Part shown: one piece after another, positions 1 through 9,310 of the stretch
Layout: the number at the start of each line of letters is the position of its first letter
Position numbering within the stretch: the first letter of the stretch is position 1
Source: Pelagibacterium flavum
GTDB lineage: Bacteria; Pseudomonadota; Alphaproteobacteria; Rhizobiales; Devosiaceae
DNA: 64,000 nucleotides
Direction: 5' to 3'
Assembly (NCBI RefSeq): GCF_025854335.1
Contig: NZ_CP107716.1
Location: 434,001-498,000, forward strand
Made by a program: the position numbers and the translations under genes
The notes under the pieces: generated by a model
What the model was told of the DNA's origin: nothing
Databases searched by the model: none
Seen by the model: only the letters and a program-made list of their open reading frames with translations

Positions 1-753
1 TATGGTCGAACGCGCCATAAAGGGTTCGGTCGAGCTTGCGTTCCGCCCTCACGGCATTCTTTGGCGTTTGAACGTTGATTGACCGAGTGGGTCTCTCAGA
101 CGTCAATGGATGAGCGCTGCACCTTATGGTTTTGAAGCTGTGCGATGTCACCAATCCAACCCACTTAGGTTATGGACAATCTTCATCGTTTCAAGGCTGA
201 CGGTGATTGCGCGCTGGAAAAGCTCCAGCGGCCAAGCCGTAATGTTGCCTTCCTGGTTTCCACCCCACGCTCTCGAAACCAGTACCAACCGCGCAATTGA
301 CAGTAACCGTGCACCCAACGGTTGAACTTGAGTTGATGATTTCTAAAGTCGGAGTGCTGGTGAGCTGGCGGAAAAGAATACGCACAGCGGCGCCTTATCG
401 AGTGGCGACCAAGGTGACCTAGTCTGGCTTTAAAAGAGCGGAACCGCACCATTGCGCCAGTTATTGGGTAGGCGCGTCGCGGATAACCAACATTGCATTG
501 GGCAATTGCGATGCCCGCTGTGGGGGTGGTCCGGCGCCGGGCAAGTCGTGCTGCCATAGTATTTACTCCTGCGCGACCCTCTGCCGGCTGACGCGGCGCA
601 TCGCAGCATCCTGCGGCGCGAAAACTTGCTGCCTCCCCAGCTCAGAGCACGTTCCGACGCACGCACACCGATCTCCATTTTCTCGATGAGAAAACGAAAA
701 GTTAACAAAGGGCTTTTAGCGTTTCCGTTTTGGCCAAAGTCCGGAGCGCTCTG
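1..753. other. No supportable gene
   Basis: About 750 bases with only short, mutually overlapping open frames that have no recognisable domain, signal peptide or good ribosome site. It may hold eroded coding sequence upstream of the serine hydrolase; nothing specific can be named. Confidence 0.5.
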
Positions 754-1863
754 ATGAAACACGTCCTTGCCGCCGCCACTGCCGCATTGCTTGTCGCGGC
801 ACCTGCTTTTGCAAATGAACCACTGCTCGAAGAGGCGGTAGGCTTCACCGGACAAATCTTCCACCTTGAAACCGGCGTTCCCGGATTGGTCATTGCTGCT
901 GTGCGCGACGGCGAGAGCGCGATTGCCACCTTCGGTGAGACTGGCATCGGCAGCGGACGCCAACCCAACGGCGAAACACAGATCGGTGTCGGCTCCATCA
1001 CCAAGAGCTTTACAGGCCTTGCCTTGGCCCATGCGGTTGCCGATGGCACGGTAGCATTGACTGACCCCGCTGGACCGCACATCAGCCTCGTTGACACACT
1101 GCCCGAACGCGGGGGGCGTCACATCCGTCTGGTCGATCTGGCCACGCATGCCAGCGGGTTTCCGCGCGAACTCGCGCCCGCCGAAGGTGTGGAGCGCTAC
1201 AGCGATGCTTCGTTTGCGGCCAATCTAAACAATGACCCGCTACTCTTTGCGCCGGGGGAAGGCATGGCATATTCCAACATCGGTTTTGACCTGCTGGCTA
1301 TGGCGCTCTCGGAACGCTCGGACATGCCGTATGCCGACCTGCTCCAGGAAAGCGTCCTTGACCCCATCGGATTGAGTGCAACCGGTTACGCGCGCCCTGA
1401 GGGGGAGAATGTCATGACCGGCTACGACTGGAATGACCAAGAGATGGATCCGGGCGATCCGATTTCCAACCGCTTCGGAGCGTCGCAGCTCTACACCACC
1501 GCCAATGATATGGTGAAATATCTCTCCTGGAATCTCGATCGTTTCGGCGAGGAAGGGACAGAGGCCCGCTCGATCAGTCACGCAGCATGGGTCATGCGTG
1601 ACGGACTTGATCCCGTATTCGGAATGGACGAGTCCGGACACATGGATGCAATGGGGCTCGGCTGGGTGATCATGATGCCGGAGGGCGACCGCCCGTTGAT
1701 TCTCCAGAAGGCTGGGGGGACGAATGGGGTCTTTAGCTACATTGCCTTTGCACCGTCGCGCGGCGTCGGCGTGTTTATGTCCATCAACAAGTTCGATTTC
1801 GCCGCCGCAACGGCAATGGCCGACGTCGCAAACGATCTGATCACCACGCTCGCACCCAGGTGA
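754..1863 (+). CDS. Exported serine hydrolase, beta-lactamase / class C penicillin-binding family
   Basis: A 369-residue protein of the beta-lactamase-related serine hydrolases (AmpC, D,D-peptidase and esterase relatives). The first ~20 residues are a Sec signal peptide ending in AFA, so it acts in the periplasm. The nucleophile motif SITK lies at residues 81-84 and the tyrosine motif YSN at 173-175; KAGG near 319 fits the third conserved box. The ATG at 754 is chosen because it begins the signal peptide and follows GGAG at a good distance; a TTG eight codons upstream is in frame but less likely. The substrate (peptidoglycan, beta-lactam or ester) cannot be told from sequence. It stands alone, with no evident operon. 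Confidence 0.88.
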   Translation: MKHVLAAATAALLVAAPAFANEPLLEEAVGFTGQIFHLETGVPGLVIAAVRDGESAIATFGETGIGSGRQPNGETQIGVGSITKSFTGLALAHAVADGTVALTDPAGPHISLVDTLPERGGRHIRLVDLATHASGFPRELAPAEGVERYSDASFAANLNNDPLLFAPGEGMAYSNIGFDLLAMALSERSDMPYADLLQESVLDPIGLSATGYARPEGENVMTGYDWNDQEMDPGDPISNRFGASQLYTTANDMVKYLSWNLDRFGEEGTEARSISHAAWVMRDGLDPVFGMDESGHMDAMGLGWVIMMPEGDRPLILQKAGGTNGVFSYIAFAPSRGVGVFMSINKFDFAAATAMADVANDLITTLAPR

Positions 1864-2072
1864 CCAAGCAGCAGCAGTCTAGCGCTCGACAGCTTTTTGG
1901 AAGACTGGCAACAGTCAATCTTGAGCATTTGTGCCAAGATGGTGTCCCCATTTGGTGGCTTGGCTTTTCGTGAGGGAACTTTGTATTCCTGCGGAGTGCT
2001 GAACTCAGCAGCGGTACCTTTCGGCCCTTGCCGCACAATCGGGGTGACGACTTGCGCCGTCGCCCCGATAGG

Positions 2073-2210
2073 TTACTTGCCTTTTCGCTTACCAGTGCCC
2101 GGTGCGGCCGATCCGGAGATCTGGCCACTAATCGAATCGGGAGCGAGGCTTTGTTTCTGCTTTTTCTTTTTGGGCTGCTTACGTTGCTGATCGCCCTTGC
2201 GTTTTGCCAT
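2073..2210 (-). CDS. Small lysine-rich protein, 45 aa
   Basis: A short minus-strand frame beginning MAKRKGDQQRKQ with a run of lysines (KKKKQKQ) and ending GKRKGK. GGAGG lies about ten bases upstream of the ATG, which is the main reason to believe it. The composition suggests a nucleic-acid-binding or ribosome-associated micro-protein, but that is inference; no family is recognised. The 3' side, to 1863, carries no other convincing gene. Confidence 0.4.
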   Translation of the reverse strand: MAKRKGDQQRKQPKKKKQKQSLAPDSISGQISGSAAPGTGKRKGK

Positions 2211-2377
2211 CCCTGTTGGCCTCCAATAGGTTTCGCAGAGTCCGCTGCGGACATTAAGTGAAACGATCTCGAAAGTTTGGGATCCGTGATAACGTCGTCC
2301 CTGGTCACAGGCGTGTGCCAGCCAGGGGCCGGTCTCGGGTTTGCGATTGTCTCCAGGACGTACGACGGATCACGGCG

Positions 2378-2866
2378 CTACGCTGCCTCTTTGGGCAGGG
2401 TGCGATCCGAGTAGATTCCCAGACTTGCCAAAATGTCTTCTACTTCGGACGCGGTTTTTGCTGCGCGCAGCCGGGCGGCCAATTCGGGGTCATAGGCCAG
2501 TTTGGCAAAACGGGGGAGCGCGAGGTGCAACCAGCGCAAATCATGGCGATTGCCGACGACAGACAATAATACATCTACTGGTTCGGCATCGTTTGCCTCG
2601 AAATCGACGGGGTATTTCAGATGCGTCACCTGAACAAGGGGAGGGCAGGTCTGGGTAAGGATTGTGTGGGGTGCAGCAACGCCCGAGCCGATTGCGGTCG
2701 AGCCCAGCTTCTCACGTGCGAGAAAGCAGCCGGTGATATCTTGAGCCGATATCGGGGTTCTGAGCAAGCCAATGCGTTGACCCAACGAACTCAGCGCCGC
2801 CTTACGCGATCTGGACATGTTGTCGATTGTAAAGTCTATTTCGAACGAAACACTTGCGAGTGCCAT
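2378..2866 (-). CDS. PTS EIIA-like (PtsN/EIIANtr) protein
   Basis: A 162-residue EIIA fold of the nitrogen-PTS type. The hallmark segment REKLGSTAIGSGVAAPH spans about residues 51-67, and the final His67 matches the phosphorylated histidine of PtsN. EIIANtr proteins receive phosphate from the EINtr-NPr chain and regulate potassium transport and other targets by protein contact. The ATG at 2866 is favoured because GGAGG stands directly upstream and the homology starts there; the frame stays open some 49 codons further. Unusually, it is not next to rpoN or hpf, where the chromosomal ptsN normally sits, so it is probably a second, accessory copy. Confidence 0.8.
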   Translation of the reverse strand: MALASVSFEIDFTIDNMSRSRKAALSSLGQRIGLLRTPISAQDITGCFLAREKLGSTAIGSGVAAPHTILTQTCPPLVQVTHLKYPVDFEANDAEPVDVLLSVVGNRHDLRWLHLALPRFAKLAYDPELAARLRAAKTASEVEDILASLGIYSDRTLPKEAA

Positions 2867-3176
2867 CACGAACCTCCGTCTGGCAGCCTTGCTGCCGACA
2901 AATGAATTAAAGTTGTCGTGAATATTTTCCCGGAAACGCGAAGTGTTTCGCAGTTTCCGGGTCAGGCATCCCGGTCGCTGGCCGCAAGCTGATAAATCGG
3001 TGAGAAAAGGCAAGTGTTCATGGCCTAGCGAGGCTAGCGTTTAATTTATTTAAGTCAACTGAGCACTTTTGCCGCGCCGTGTCGCATGGCACAACTACTT
3101 GTAAAAGGAAATTCCGATGCTATGTGGATAGCCATGCTTCGCACATCGATCCAAATCGCCTGTACCAGGACGCCAA
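2867..3176. other. Intergenic, no supportable gene
   Basis: Upstream region of the EIIA-like gene. It contains an AT-rich patch near 3040-3055 that could serve as promoter. No gene is recognisable here. Confidence 0.4.
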
Positions 3177-3458
3177 TTGGTGCACTCTCAGCCCCCCGGG
3201 GCGGGGAATGTGTATTGCGTTAGATCCAAGACACCGCCTCGGGCTCCTCGATATTTGTCTTTTTCTTTCTCGCGAGCGCGAGCGGAGGCCGGTGTGCGAA
3301 ATTCTCTCAGCCCTTTCACGTGTCGTCATTGTGCCGAAACCATTCCGCGGGCCGCGGTGCGGTGCCCTTGGTGCTTAAAGCCACTTCCAGATCAGTGGCC
3401 CGTTCGACTTCCGCGCCCTTATGTCCTATATGGCGTTGAGACGGCGGGGCATGGTTGA
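3177..3458 (+). pseudogene. Zinc-ribbon gene remnant
   Basis: A 93-residue frame whose middle (about residues 48-70) reads as a zinc ribbon: CRHCAETIPRAAVRCPWC, two CxxC knuckles in the spacing common to C-terminal zinc ribbons of small membrane proteins. The sequence on either side has no coherent domain and there is no good ribosome site, so this looks like the preserved end of a decayed gene rather than an intact one. Confidence 0.3.
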
Positions 3459-3727
3459 CTGGAGGCCCCGGATCGTGTGCAGGATCCGGCTTGACTTCCC
3501 CGCCCAAAGCGATAGCAATAATCACATGATGATCCGCGCGCGTTTGACACTGCAGTCAATACTCAAGGGACAGCCCGTAATAGGACTGTAACCCGAAGCT
3601 CGGCCATTTGCGCCTTCCGAGCTTCGGGAGGTGCGCTCATCGTCTGCACGATAAGCGCCTTGGCGCCTTCACAATATCGAAGAAAATTGGACCGCCGGTG
3701 AACGACTGGCGGAGATCGTGTGCAATC

Positions 3728-4135
3728 ATGTCTCAAACTGCGATGAAAGCTGCGGCATTGCCGCGGCTGGTCCTTGGTGTCGAGGATCATGGAAAACTGA
3801 TGACCATGGCGAATAGTATCACTGGCCCCATGGCGAGCGTTGCCGACCAACTCATGAATGAGTTGGATCGCGCCCGCGTTGTAGCTCAGTCCAAGCTGCC
3901 TGAAGATGCCGTGCGCCTTGGGTCCGTTGTATCCTTTACCACGACCGATGGCTTTGACCGCACCTATCAGCTGGTGTTTCCCGGGGAGGCGGACATCACT
4001 TCGGGCAAAGTATCTGTGCTTACCCCGATCGGCGCCGCATTGATCGGTTTGCGTGAAGGCCAGAGCATTCCCTGGACTGCCCGTGACGGACGCCGGCTGT
4101 CCTTGACAGTCGTCCGGGTCGAGCAGAGCCAGTAA
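3728..4135 (+). CDS. Rnk-like nucleoside diphosphate kinase regulator (GreA C-terminal fold)
   Basis: A 135-residue protein matching the Rnk family: a short helical N-terminal part followed by the FKBP-like GreA/GreB C-terminal domain (roughly residues 55-130, with segments VRLGSVVSFTTTD and TPIGAALIGLREGQSIPW). Rnk binds RNA polymerase near the secondary channel and modulates nucleotide metabolism in Escherichia; in Alphaproteobacteria the role is less defined. The start at 3728 precedes MSQTAMKAAALPRL; an alternative ATG lies five codons on. It is followed 117 bases later by a paralogue on the same strand. Confidence 0.82.
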   Translation: MSQTAMKAAALPRLVLGVEDHGKLMTMANSITGPMASVADQLMNELDRARVVAQSKLPEDAVRLGSVVSFTTTDGFDRTYQLVFPGEADITSGKVSVLTPIGAALIGLREGQSIPWTARDGRRLSLTVVRVEQSQ

Positions 4136-4252
4136 TATGAACGCTCATATCGCAGTGAAGGCAGTGCTCGAGTTCGGAGCATAGGGCCAGGCCGTCAAGA
4201 GGTCGGTCTGGTCCTGTGTTCCGCTCTGGTTTGCAACAAAAGGACGCTTTTC

Positions 4253-4765
4253 ATGAGCCCTGCCATTCTCCCAAAACTCACACCGCGCGATTTTGCCATT
4301 CTGGAAAACATGCTCGCCGACCATTTAGGTGACGACGAGCTGCTGATCACTGCCATCCGCAAGAAACTGGAGGATGCAAAAATTGTATTTTCTGAGGATC
4401 TGCCTGGTGACGTTGTCACGATCGGGTCTCGTGTCACCTTCACAGTAGATGGCGCATGGCCGCAGGAGCGCCGACTGGTAACCCTCGCGCACTATGTCCC
4501 GGGCCAGGACCATCAGTCCGTGGCCAGCCTCCGGGGAATCGGGCTCTTGGGTCAGGCAGCGGGAGACAAGATCGAGATTGATTTTGACGGGCGCATCGTC
4601 GCGCTCGAAATCCACAAGGTGCTCTACCAGCCCGAAGCGGAGAGCAAGACACAAAGGCAGGCGGCGGACATGCATTTGGTCTCCGACCGGAAAGCCAGCC
4701 GTTCATCGGGTGCGGGCCGACCTGACCCGCTGTCAGATGACGATCCCGGTCCATCTGCCGCATGA
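4253..4765 (+). CDS. GreA/Rnk C-domain protein (paralogue)
   Basis: A 170-residue relative of the preceding gene. Residues ~45-125 carry the GreA C-domain pattern (GDVVTIGSRVTFTVDG, then SLRGIGLLGQAAGDKIEIDFDGR), and a polar, probably disordered tail of about 40 residues follows. It lacks the coiled-coil cleavage domain of true GreA, so transcript cleavage is not expected; polymerase binding is inferred from the fold. AAAGGA precedes the ATG. Tandem Rnk-like genes next to a broken gdhA suggest a nutrient-stress neighbourhood. Confidence 0.78.
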   Translation: MSPAILPKLTPRDFAILENMLADHLGDDELLITAIRKKLEDAKIVFSEDLPGDVVTIGSRVTFTVDGAWPQERRLVTLAHYVPGQDHQSVASLRGIGLLGQAAGDKIEIDFDGRIVALEIHKVLYQPEAESKTQRQAADMHLVSDRKASRSSGAGRPDPLSDDDPGPSAA

Positions 4766-4795
4766 TTTTCCATTGCTGTCGTACATGATGCCTAG

Positions 4796-5134
<339 letters not shown>

Positions 5135-5233
5135 TCCACGGTAGCGGCTGGATTGTCCTGCTGCGGGCGGCTTAAAAGTCGTCCACCTATTTTCCTTCTG
5201 CAATTTGTGCGGGAGGGACGAGGGATCTACACC

Positions 5234-6727
5234 GTGGACTTATATTTGAAGGTTCGTCTGGCTTGCGATGGCGGCATGAGCCAGCGCGAAGCAGCCAGGC
5301 ATTTCGGCATCTCGCGCGATACGGTTCGCAAGATGATGGCGTATTCTGTTCCGCCGGGCTATCGGCGGCAGGCGCCGGTGCGACGCCCGAAGCTGGACGC
5401 GTTCATCGCGATCATTGATCGGTGGCTTGACGAGGACCGGGCGGTCCCGCGCAAGCAGCGTCATACGGCCAAACGCGTTTTTGATCGCCTTCGTGACGAA
5501 CATGGGTTTGCCGGCGGCTACACGATCATCAAGGACTACATGCGCGAGCGGGACCGGCGCGGTCAGGAAGTATTTGTGCCGCTGGCCCATCCTGCCGGAC
5601 ATGGACAGGCCGATTTCGGGGAGGCTGTGGTTATCATCGGCGGGGTGGAACAGAAGGCGCACTTTTTCGTGCTCGATCTGCCCCACAGCGACGCCTGCTA
5701 TGTCCGGGCTTATCCGGCAGCTGTGGCTGAAGCATGGGTGGACGGCCATATCCACGCGTTCGCCTTTCTGGGCGCAGTGCCGCAATCGATCGTCTACGAC
5801 AACGACCGCTGCCTGGTGGCAAAAATTCTTCCTGACGGCACGCGCAAGCGGGCAACGCTGTTCAGCGGGTTTTTGTCCCACTACCTGATCCGGGACCGTT
5901 ATGGCCGCCCCGGCAAGGGCAATGACAAGGGCAGTGTTGAAGGACTTGTGGGCTATGCCCGCCGCAACTTCATGGTGCCGATCCCCCGATTTGCAACCTG
6001 GGACGCGTTCAACCTGTGGCTCGAGGAGCAGTGCCGCAGGCGCCAGGGCGATCGGCTACGCGGGGAGAGCGAGACGATCGGCGAACGGCTGCAACGCGAT
6101 CTGGCGGCGATGCGGCCGCTGCCGGCATCGCCCTTCGAGGCCTGCGACCAGGCCAGCGGCCGGGTCTCCTCCCAGGCGCTGGTGCGCTACAGAACCAACG
6201 ACTATTCCGTCCCTGTTGCCTATGGCCATCAGGACGCCTGGATCCGTGGCTATGTCGATGAGGTGGTGATCGGCTGCGGCGGGGAGACCATCGCCCGTCA
6301 TCCGCGCAGTTATGGGCGCGAAGACATCGTCTTTGACCCACTGCATTACCTGCCGCTGATCGAGCACAAGATCAATGCGCTCGACCAGGCGGCCCCGCTC
6401 CAGGGCTGGGAACTTCCCGAGGCGTTCGCCACACTGCGTCGCCTGATGGAAGCGCGGATGGGCAAGCAGGGCCGGCGCGCCTATGTGCAAGTGTTGCGTC
6501 TTCTGGAAAGCTTCGATCTGGCCGACCTGCATGCGGCCATAAAGCAGGCGCTGCACCTGGGCGCCATAAGCTTCGATGCCATCAAGCATCTCGTCCTGTG
6601 CCGGGCCGAACGCCGGCCACCCAGGCTCGACCTTGCCATCTACCCCTATCTGCCCAGAGCCAGTGTCGAGACGACCTCGGCCAAGGCCTATATGGGTCTG
6701 CTGGACCGCGAGGAGGAACTGGCATGA
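5234..6727 (+). CDS. istA: IS21-family transposase IstA
   Basis: Cut-and-copy DDE transposase of the IS21 family. The N-terminus has a helix-turn-helix (MSQREAARHFGISRDTVRKM), followed by the RNase H-like core: first Asp in HGQADFGEA, second in IVYDNDR, Glu in KGSVEGLVGYARR. The GTG at 5234 is favoured because a GGGAGGGACGAGG ribosome site precedes it and family homology begins there; the frame is open further upstream. It overlaps istB by four bases (ATGA), indicating translational coupling. Confidence 0.9.
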   Translation: MDLYLKVRLACDGGMSQREAARHFGISRDTVRKMMAYSVPPGYRRQAPVRRPKLDAFIAIIDRWLDEDRAVPRKQRHTAKRVFDRLRDEHGFAGGYTIIKDYMRERDRRGQEVFVPLAHPAGHGQADFGEAVVIIGGVEQKAHFFVLDLPHSDACYVRAYPAAVAEAWVDGHIHAFAFLGAVPQSIVYDNDRCLVAKILPDGTRKRATLFSGFLSHYLIRDRYGRPGKGNDKGSVEGLVGYARRNFMVPIPRFATWDAFNLWLEEQCRRRQGDRLRGESETIGERLQRDLAAMRPLPASPFEACDQASGRVSSQALVRYRTNDYSVPVAYGHQDAWIRGYVDEVVIGCGGETIARHPRSYGREDIVFDPLHYLPLIEHKINALDQAAPLQGWELPEAFATLRRLMEARMGKQGRRAYVQVLRLLESFDLADLHAAIKQALHLGAISFDAIKHLVLCRAERRPPRLDLAIYPYLPRASVETTSAKAYMGLLDREEELA

Positions 6728-7491
6728 GCAGCGATGCTCCCGAACTCCTGCTTGCCAGCCACCTCAAAGCGCTCAAGCTGCCGACCTTCCTGCGCGAGCA
6801 CCACAAGCTTGCCCGCCAATGCGCGCTCGAGGACGTGGATCATGTCCGCTATCTTGCCCGACTTGTCGAACTCGAACTGATCGACCGGGAACGGCGCATG
6901 GTCGAGCGTCGCATCAAGGCCGCCCGGTTCCCGGCCGCCAAAAGCCTCGACAGCTTCGAGTTTGCCGCCATCCCCAAGCTCAACAAGATGCTGGTGCTGG
7001 AACTGGCGCGCTGCGAATGGATCGAAAGGCGCGAGAATGTTATCGCGCTCGGACCCAGTGGCACGGGCAAGACCCATGTTGCGATCGGTCTTGGCCTGGC
7101 AGCCTGCCAGAGGGGATTGTCCGTCGGCTTTACCACCGCAGCCGCCCTGGTCAGCGAGATGATGGAGGCGCGCGACGAACGTCGCCTTCTGCGCTTCCAG
7201 AAGCAGATGGCTGGCTACAAGCTGCTCATCATCGACGAACTGGGCTTCGTGCCGCTGTCCAAGACCGGGGCCGAGTTGCTGTTCGAGTTGATCTCGCAGC
7301 GTTACGAGCGCGGCTCCACCCTGATCACCAGCAATCTGCCTTTCGACGAATGGACCGAGACCTTCGGGTCCGAGCGCCTCACCGGCGCGCTCCTCGACCG
7401 CCTGACCCATCACGTCAGCATCCTCGAGATGAATGGTGACAGCTATCGCCTCGCCCAAAGCCGGGCACGCAAAGCCAGCCGCACGTCCTGA
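6724..7491 (+). CDS. istB: IS21-family transposition helper ATPase IstB
   Basis: AAA+ ATPase related to DnaC that assists IstA and selects targets. Walker A GPSGTGKT is at residues 110-117, and Walker B LLIIDELGF follows about 60 residues later. At 255 residues it has the full family length. The ATG overlaps the istA stop codon. Confidence 0.92.
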   Translation: MSSDAPELLLASHLKALKLPTFLREHHKLARQCALEDVDHVRYLARLVELELIDRERRMVERRIKAARFPAAKSLDSFEFAAIPKLNKMLVLELARCEWIERRENVIALGPSGTGKTHVAIGLGLAACQRGLSVGFTTAAALVSEMMEARDERRLLRFQKQMAGYKLLIIDELGFVPLSKTGAELLFELISQRYERGSTLITSNLPFDEWTETFGSERLTGALLDRLTHHVSILEMNGDSYRLAQSRARKASRTS

Positions 7492-7499
7492 AAAACGCA

Positions 7500-7560
7500 A
7501 TGTTGGGGGTATCGAACACCGCTCGGGCTACGCCCTCCCGGCGCTCGATACCCCCAACAT
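7500..7560 (+). terminator. Long hairpin after istB
   Basis: A perfect 16-bp stem, ATGTTGGGGGTATCGA at 7500-7515 and its complement at 7545-7560, with a 29-base loop, starts nine bases after the istB stop. There is no T run, so it may be a transcript-end structure, a barrier to read-through, or a binding site for transposition proteins. Confidence 0.5.
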
Positions 7561-7632
7561 CAAGTGGCCTGGTTTTGCGCCGCCCAATGGCCGACTTTTA
7601 CCCCGCCGTTGACACCTCGTCGCGTTAGTCGA

Positions 7633-7656
7633 AAGGTTTCCTGTAATGGAAACCTT
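7633..7656. promoter_or_regulatory. Palindromic operator 1 of the GST-ArsR operon
   Basis: A perfect 24-base palindrome with 9-base half sites AAGGTTTCC / GGAAACCTT around TGTAAT. It lies just outside the right end of the IS21 element and 60-85 bases before the GST gene. A winged-helix dimer such as the ArsR-type protein of the operon is the obvious candidate binder. Confidence 0.6.
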
Positions 7657-7685
7657 ATTGAACTCGCATGCGTTATGGTTTAACC

Positions 7686-7703
7686 GTTTCCTTGTTTGGA
7701 AAC
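7686..7703. promoter_or_regulatory. Palindromic operator 2 of the GST-ArsR operon
   Basis: GTTTCC-N6-GGAAAC, the same core as operator 1, with centres about 50 bases apart (five helical turns). The pair suggests cooperative autoregulation of the operon. Confidence 0.55.
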
Positions 7704-7717
7704 TAATGGATGTAACA

Positions 7718-8404
7718 ATGGCCCTCACGCTCTACCTCCACCCGCTCGCTTCCTTCTGCCATAAGGTTCTGATCGGCCTTTATGAAAACGGCACCGCCTT
7801 TGAACCCAGCCTCGTCGATTTCTCCAACCCCGGATCCGCTGCCGCGCATATCGAGCGCTGGCCGGTGGGCAAGATCCCCGTATTGCATGACAGCGTCGGT
7901 AACAGGGTTGTCGCCGAAACCAGCATCATCATCGAGTATCTCCAGCAGCACTATGCCGGTCCGGTTCAACTGATACCGACCGAGATGGAACAAGAGCTCG
8001 ATGTTCGCCTTTGGGATCGCTTCTTCGATCTCTATGTCAGCGTGCCGATGCAAAAGATCGTGGGCGACCGTATTCGCCCCGAAGGCGCCTCCGATCCACA
8101 TGGCGTTGCGGAAGCGCATGCGACGCTTGAGACTGCCTATGACATGATCGAGAAGAAGATCGAGGGACGCAGCTGGATCACGGGCGAGACCTTCACCATA
8201 GCGGATTGTTCGGCGCTGCCGGCGCTGTTCTTTGGCTCCGTCGTGCACCCCATCGGTGATGGCAGGCCGCAAGTGCGAGAATACTTCGAGCGCCTGCTGG
8301 AGCGGCCATCGGTGCAGCGTGTGCTCAAGGAGGCGCAGCCCTACTTTGAGTTCTTCCCCTATCGTGACGCGATGCCTTCCCGCTTTTTGGAGCCTGTGGC
8401 ATGA
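7718..8404 (+). CDS. Glutathione S-transferase family protein
   Basis: A 228-residue GST. The N-terminal thioredoxin-like half starts LTLYLHPLASFCHKVLIGLYENG and contains the glutathione-contact motif VVAETSIIIEYL (the Glu-Ser pair); the C-terminal half is helical. The SFCHK segment places a Ser/Cys pair at the usual catalytic position. ATG codons at 7706 and 7718 are both possible; 7718 fits family starts, while 7706 has GGAA at better spacing. It overlaps the regulator gene by four bases (ATGA), so it is the first gene of a three-gene operon controlled by the two upstream palindromes. Confidence 0.85.
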   Translation: MALTLYLHPLASFCHKVLIGLYENGTAFEPSLVDFSNPGSAAAHIERWPVGKIPVLHDSVGNRVVAETSIIIEYLQQHYAGPVQLIPTEMEQELDVRLWDRFFDLYVSVPMQKIVGDRIRPEGASDPHGVAEAHATLETAYDMIEKKIEGRSWITGETFTIADCSALPALFFGSVVHPIGDGRPQVREYFERLLERPSVQRVLKEAQPYFEFFPYRDAMPSRFLEPVA

Positions 8405-8739
8405 CCGAGACAGCAAGCGTCGACCGCTATTTCCTGGCTATGGCTGACCCTTACCGGCGCGGCTTCATCGAGCAGCTCTCCAGGGGGCCCGCGTCCGTGA
8501 AGCAGTTGGCAGCCCCAACCAACGTTCAATTGCCGGCGGTGCTCAAGCACCTTCGCGTGCTCGAAGACGGGGGCATTGTCGTTAGCGAGAAAGTCGGGCG
8601 CGTGCGCACCTATCGCATGCGGCCCGATGCCTTTGATGTAACGACCAACTGGATAGAGCAGCGCCAGCGCGACATGAATGCTGCCTTCGACCGGTTGGCG
8701 GCTGCTATGGCCCAAGTGCCCGAGGAGAAGGATCACTGA
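8401..8739 (+). CDS. ArsR-type winged-helix regulator
   Basis: A 112-residue ArsR-family repressor of the kind that partners SRPBCC proteins. The recognition region is VKQLAAPTNVQLPAVLKHLRVLEDGGIV, followed by the wing (KVGRVRTYRM). The metal-binding CxC of classical ArsR is absent, so the effector is probably an organic compound or a protein. Start and stop overlap both neighbours, giving translational coupling. The twin GTTTCC-N6-GGAAAC sites upstream are its likely operators (inference). Confidence 0.85.
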   Translation: MTETASVDRYFLAMADPYRRGFIEQLSRGPASVKQLAAPTNVQLPAVLKHLRVLEDGGIVVSEKVGRVRTYRMRPDAFDVTTNWIEQRQRDMNAAFDRLAAAMAQVPEEKDH

Positions 8740-9212
8740 TGGGTATCAATGTCGACCACCGTAGTTTCGTCATTGAACGGGAACTGCCGGGCAGCCCGGC
8801 TCATGCTTTTCGCTTTTGGTCCGACCATCAGCTCAAGCGACGCTGGAACAGTTGTCACCCGGATTGGACTGTCCTCGAGGATCGCTTCGACTTCCGTGTC
8901 GACGGGTATGAAACCATGATCTGGCGCATGCCGGACGGAATCGAACAGGCCATGCTGGCGCACTTCCTTGAAGTTCATCCCCGCCAACGCATCGTTTATG
9001 CCTATACCATGCGCACCAATGGCATTCCCATTTCATCCTCGCTCGTCACCGTCGAGTTCGAGGGCCGAAACGGGAAAACCACGATGACTTTCACCGAACA
9101 GGCCGTCTTTGCAAACGCGACTGACGGGGACGTGCGAGAGAGCGGCACGGGCGCCGGCTTTGCGCGACTCCAGGACGCAATGATGGAAATTGCGGAGGAC
9201 ACAGGCCTGTAG
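8739..9212 (+). CDS. SRPBCC (AHSA1-like) domain protein
   Basis: A 157-residue START/Bet v 1-fold protein of the AHSA1 type: the opening pattern FVIERELPGSPAHAFRFWSD with the tryptophan pair, and a helix at the C-terminal end (AGFARLQDAMMEIAED). These proteins form a hydrophobic cavity for a small ligand and are very often encoded next to ArsR-type regulators. It starts one base inside the regulator stop codon (TGATG). Ligand unknown. Confidence 0.82.
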   Translation: MGINVDHRSFVIERELPGSPAHAFRFWSDHQLKRRWNSCHPDWTVLEDRFDFRVDGYETMIWRMPDGIEQAMLAHFLEVHPRQRIVYAYTMRTNGIPISSSLVTVEFEGRNGKTTMTFTEQAVFANATDGDVRESGTGAGFARLQDAMMEIAEDTGL

Positions 9213-9310
9213 TTGATCGGCCCTAGAAGTCTGTCTGTTACGATTAACGATCGGAATAAGTTCGGTTTTCGCCAGGCTACGCTCGCCAAAAGCCAAGCGA
9301 TTTTCCGCGG

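Noticed and set aside
430..1149. Long minus-strand open frame across the serine hydrolase
   Set aside because: It is antisense to a gene with intact motifs and signal peptide, and its own translation has no domain.
5240..5881. Minus-strand frames inside the IS21 elements
   Set aside because: Antisense to IstA with its DDE motifs; no homology expected.
7500..7560. CRISPR-like or attachment-site interpretation of the long inverted repeat
   Set aside because: It is a single hairpin inside the IS21 element, just before its right end, with no further repeats.
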